The notes under the pieces: model-generated
Seen by the model: only the letters and a program-made list of their open reading frames with translations
Told to the model about the DNA's origin: nothing
The model's database searches: none
Shown: positions 22,818 to 23,619 of the stretch, in pieces
Position numbering within the stretch: the stretch's first letter is position 1
How the letters are laid out: each line of letters starts with the position of its first letter
Translations under genes and position numbers: made by a program
Source of the DNA: an uncultured Clostridia bacterium
GTDB lineage: Bacteria > Bacillota > Clostridia > Peptostreptococcales > Anaerovoracaceae
Direction: 5' to 3'
DNA: 23,619 bases
Assembly: GCA_934277495.1 (NCBI GenBank)
Contig: CAKQUI010000021.1
Span: 1 to 23,619 of the forward strand

Positions 22818-23619
22818 TCAGTCCAGCAGATTCGTCATGTTGCGCAGTCCTATGCATATCGTGGATACGTTGTGCATCATCGCTGATGTTGCCGGTGGCA
22901 GTATCCCTGCAACGCCCAGCGCTATCAGTGAGAAGTTGAATCCTATGATGAACCTGTAGCTGTTGTTGACTCTCGTCATCAGTGCATCACTGAGCTGTTT
23001 CAGTGTCACCAGTGTTTCCAGGTCATCTGCAGCTATGGTTATGTCTGCTATTTCTCTTGCGATAGCAGCTCCGCTGTTCACTGCTATACCTACGTCTGCT
23101 TCAGACAGTGCCGGCGTATCGTTGACGCCGTCGCCTACCATGATGACTCTGCGTCCTGCTTCATGCTCGCTCCTTATGAAGGCAGCTTTATCCTCAGGAA
23201 GGACCTCGGCATGAAACTCGTCTATGCCTACCTTCTCTGCTATGGATCTGGCTGTACGATGGTTATCACCTGTCATCATCACGACTTTGGTAAAACCTGC
23301 CTGATGCAGCTTCTCGATAACTGCCGGCGCTTCATCCTTGATCGGGTCGTCGATGCAGATGACAGCCGCCAGTCTGCCTGATATAGCCATATGGAGATGT
23401 GTCATATCATCAGGCAGTGAATCGAAAGTCTCCTGCATACCCTCCGGTATCACGCAGCCTTCGTCTTCGAACACGAAGTGTTCGCTGCCTATTACTATCT
23501 TCTTGCCGTCGACTATACCCATTATACCGTGGGCTACTATGTATTCCACCTTGGAGTGGCGTTCTTCATGAGTCAGACCTCTGTCAGCCGCTGCCTGAAC
23601 CACCGCATTGGCGATGGAG
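22818..23619 (-). CDS. P1B-type heavy-metal-translocating ATPase, C-terminal part (truncated by window edge)
   Basis: The frame is open to the right edge (the codon at 23618-23616 reads Ser, then IANAVVQAAADR), so the N-terminal part including the phosphorylated DKTG site is outside. What remains is the nucleotide-binding and actuator-to-P-domain end: GIMGIVDGKKIVIGSEHF, VVMMTGDNHRTARSIAEKVGI, then the hinge motif VGDGVNDTPALSEADVGIAV. The last membrane helices follow (IIGFNFSLIALGVAGILPP), ending MMHNVSTICIGLRNMTNLL. This C-terminal pattern is that of P1B metal pumps, with metal (Zn, Co, Mn, Cu) not decidable from this fragment. These export metal ions using ATP. A strong terminator follows. 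Confidence 0.92.
   Translation of the reverse strand, partial: SIANAVVQAAADRGLTHEERHSKVEYIVAHGIMGIVDGKKIVIGSEHFVFEDEGCVIPEGMQETFDSLPDDMTHLHMAISGRLAAVICIDDPIKDEAPAVIEKLHQAGFTKVVMMTGDNHRTARSIAEKVGIDEFHAEVLPEDKAAFIRSEHEAGRRVIMVGDGVNDTPALSEADVGIAVNSGAAIAREIADITIAADDLETLVTLKQLSDALMTRVNNSYRFIIGFNFSLIALGVAGILPPATSAMMHNVSTICIGLRNMTNLLD

Overview
The window looks like a stretch of chromosome from an anaerobic Gram-positive Clostridia-type bacterium, possibly of the Anaerovoracaceae/Family XIII kind (low confidence at that level). The reasons are purine-rich Shine-Dalgarno sites before nearly every gene, moderate GC, flavodoxin and flavodiiron-like redox proteins, a DUF2325/DUF3793/flavodoxin cluster, and several secreted BIG2 / FN3 / leucine-rich-repeat proteins. 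All genes but one lie on the minus strand, so the transcribed order runs from high to low coordinates. No tRNA, rRNA, CRISPR array, transposase or integrase was seen.

Region 1-8000: a tightly packed minus-strand cluster reads larC-like (N-terminal half only), sseB-like, valS, folC, a diacylglycerol-kinase-family lipid kinase, and a GNAT acetyltransferase. Several start and stop codons overlap. It is followed by a tandem-OB single-stranded-DNA-binding protein and by the N-terminal part of a secreted protein (probable GH25 muramidase) that runs off the left edge.

Region 8000-15540: one plus-strand gene encodes a secreted BIG2 protein and shares a bidirectional terminator with a signalling and surface block. 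In transcription order the block is a 390-aa protein with helix-turn-helix-like segments, a LytTR regulator whose receiver domain has lost its phosphorylation residues, then a two-gene operon: a transmembrane Ser/Thr kinase with a BIG2-type ectodomain and a secreted C1A (papain-like) protease with FN3 domains. Only the kinase and the protease are joined as one transcript by the sequence; the rest is linked by proximity. Just upstream of the 390-aa gene are a G9 tract in the ribosome-binding position and two perfect hairpins whose loops are complementary over 11 bases.

Region 15680-23619: a PAP2 phosphatase; DUF2325-DUF3793-flavodoxin with a duplicated palindromic operator at the promoter, suggesting metal (iron) control; a large secreted BspA-type LRR / Ig-like / FN3 protein; an 807-aa fusion of flavodiiron-protein core and NAD(P)H:rubredoxin-reductase-like domain in which five of six diiron ligands are replaced and no rubredoxin domain is present; and the C-terminal part of a P1B-type metal ATPase cut by the right edge.

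The most unusual items are the ligand-less flavodiiron-reductase fusion, the kinase/protease/pseudo-receiver block, and the loop-complementary hairpin pair with its adjacent G9 tract.
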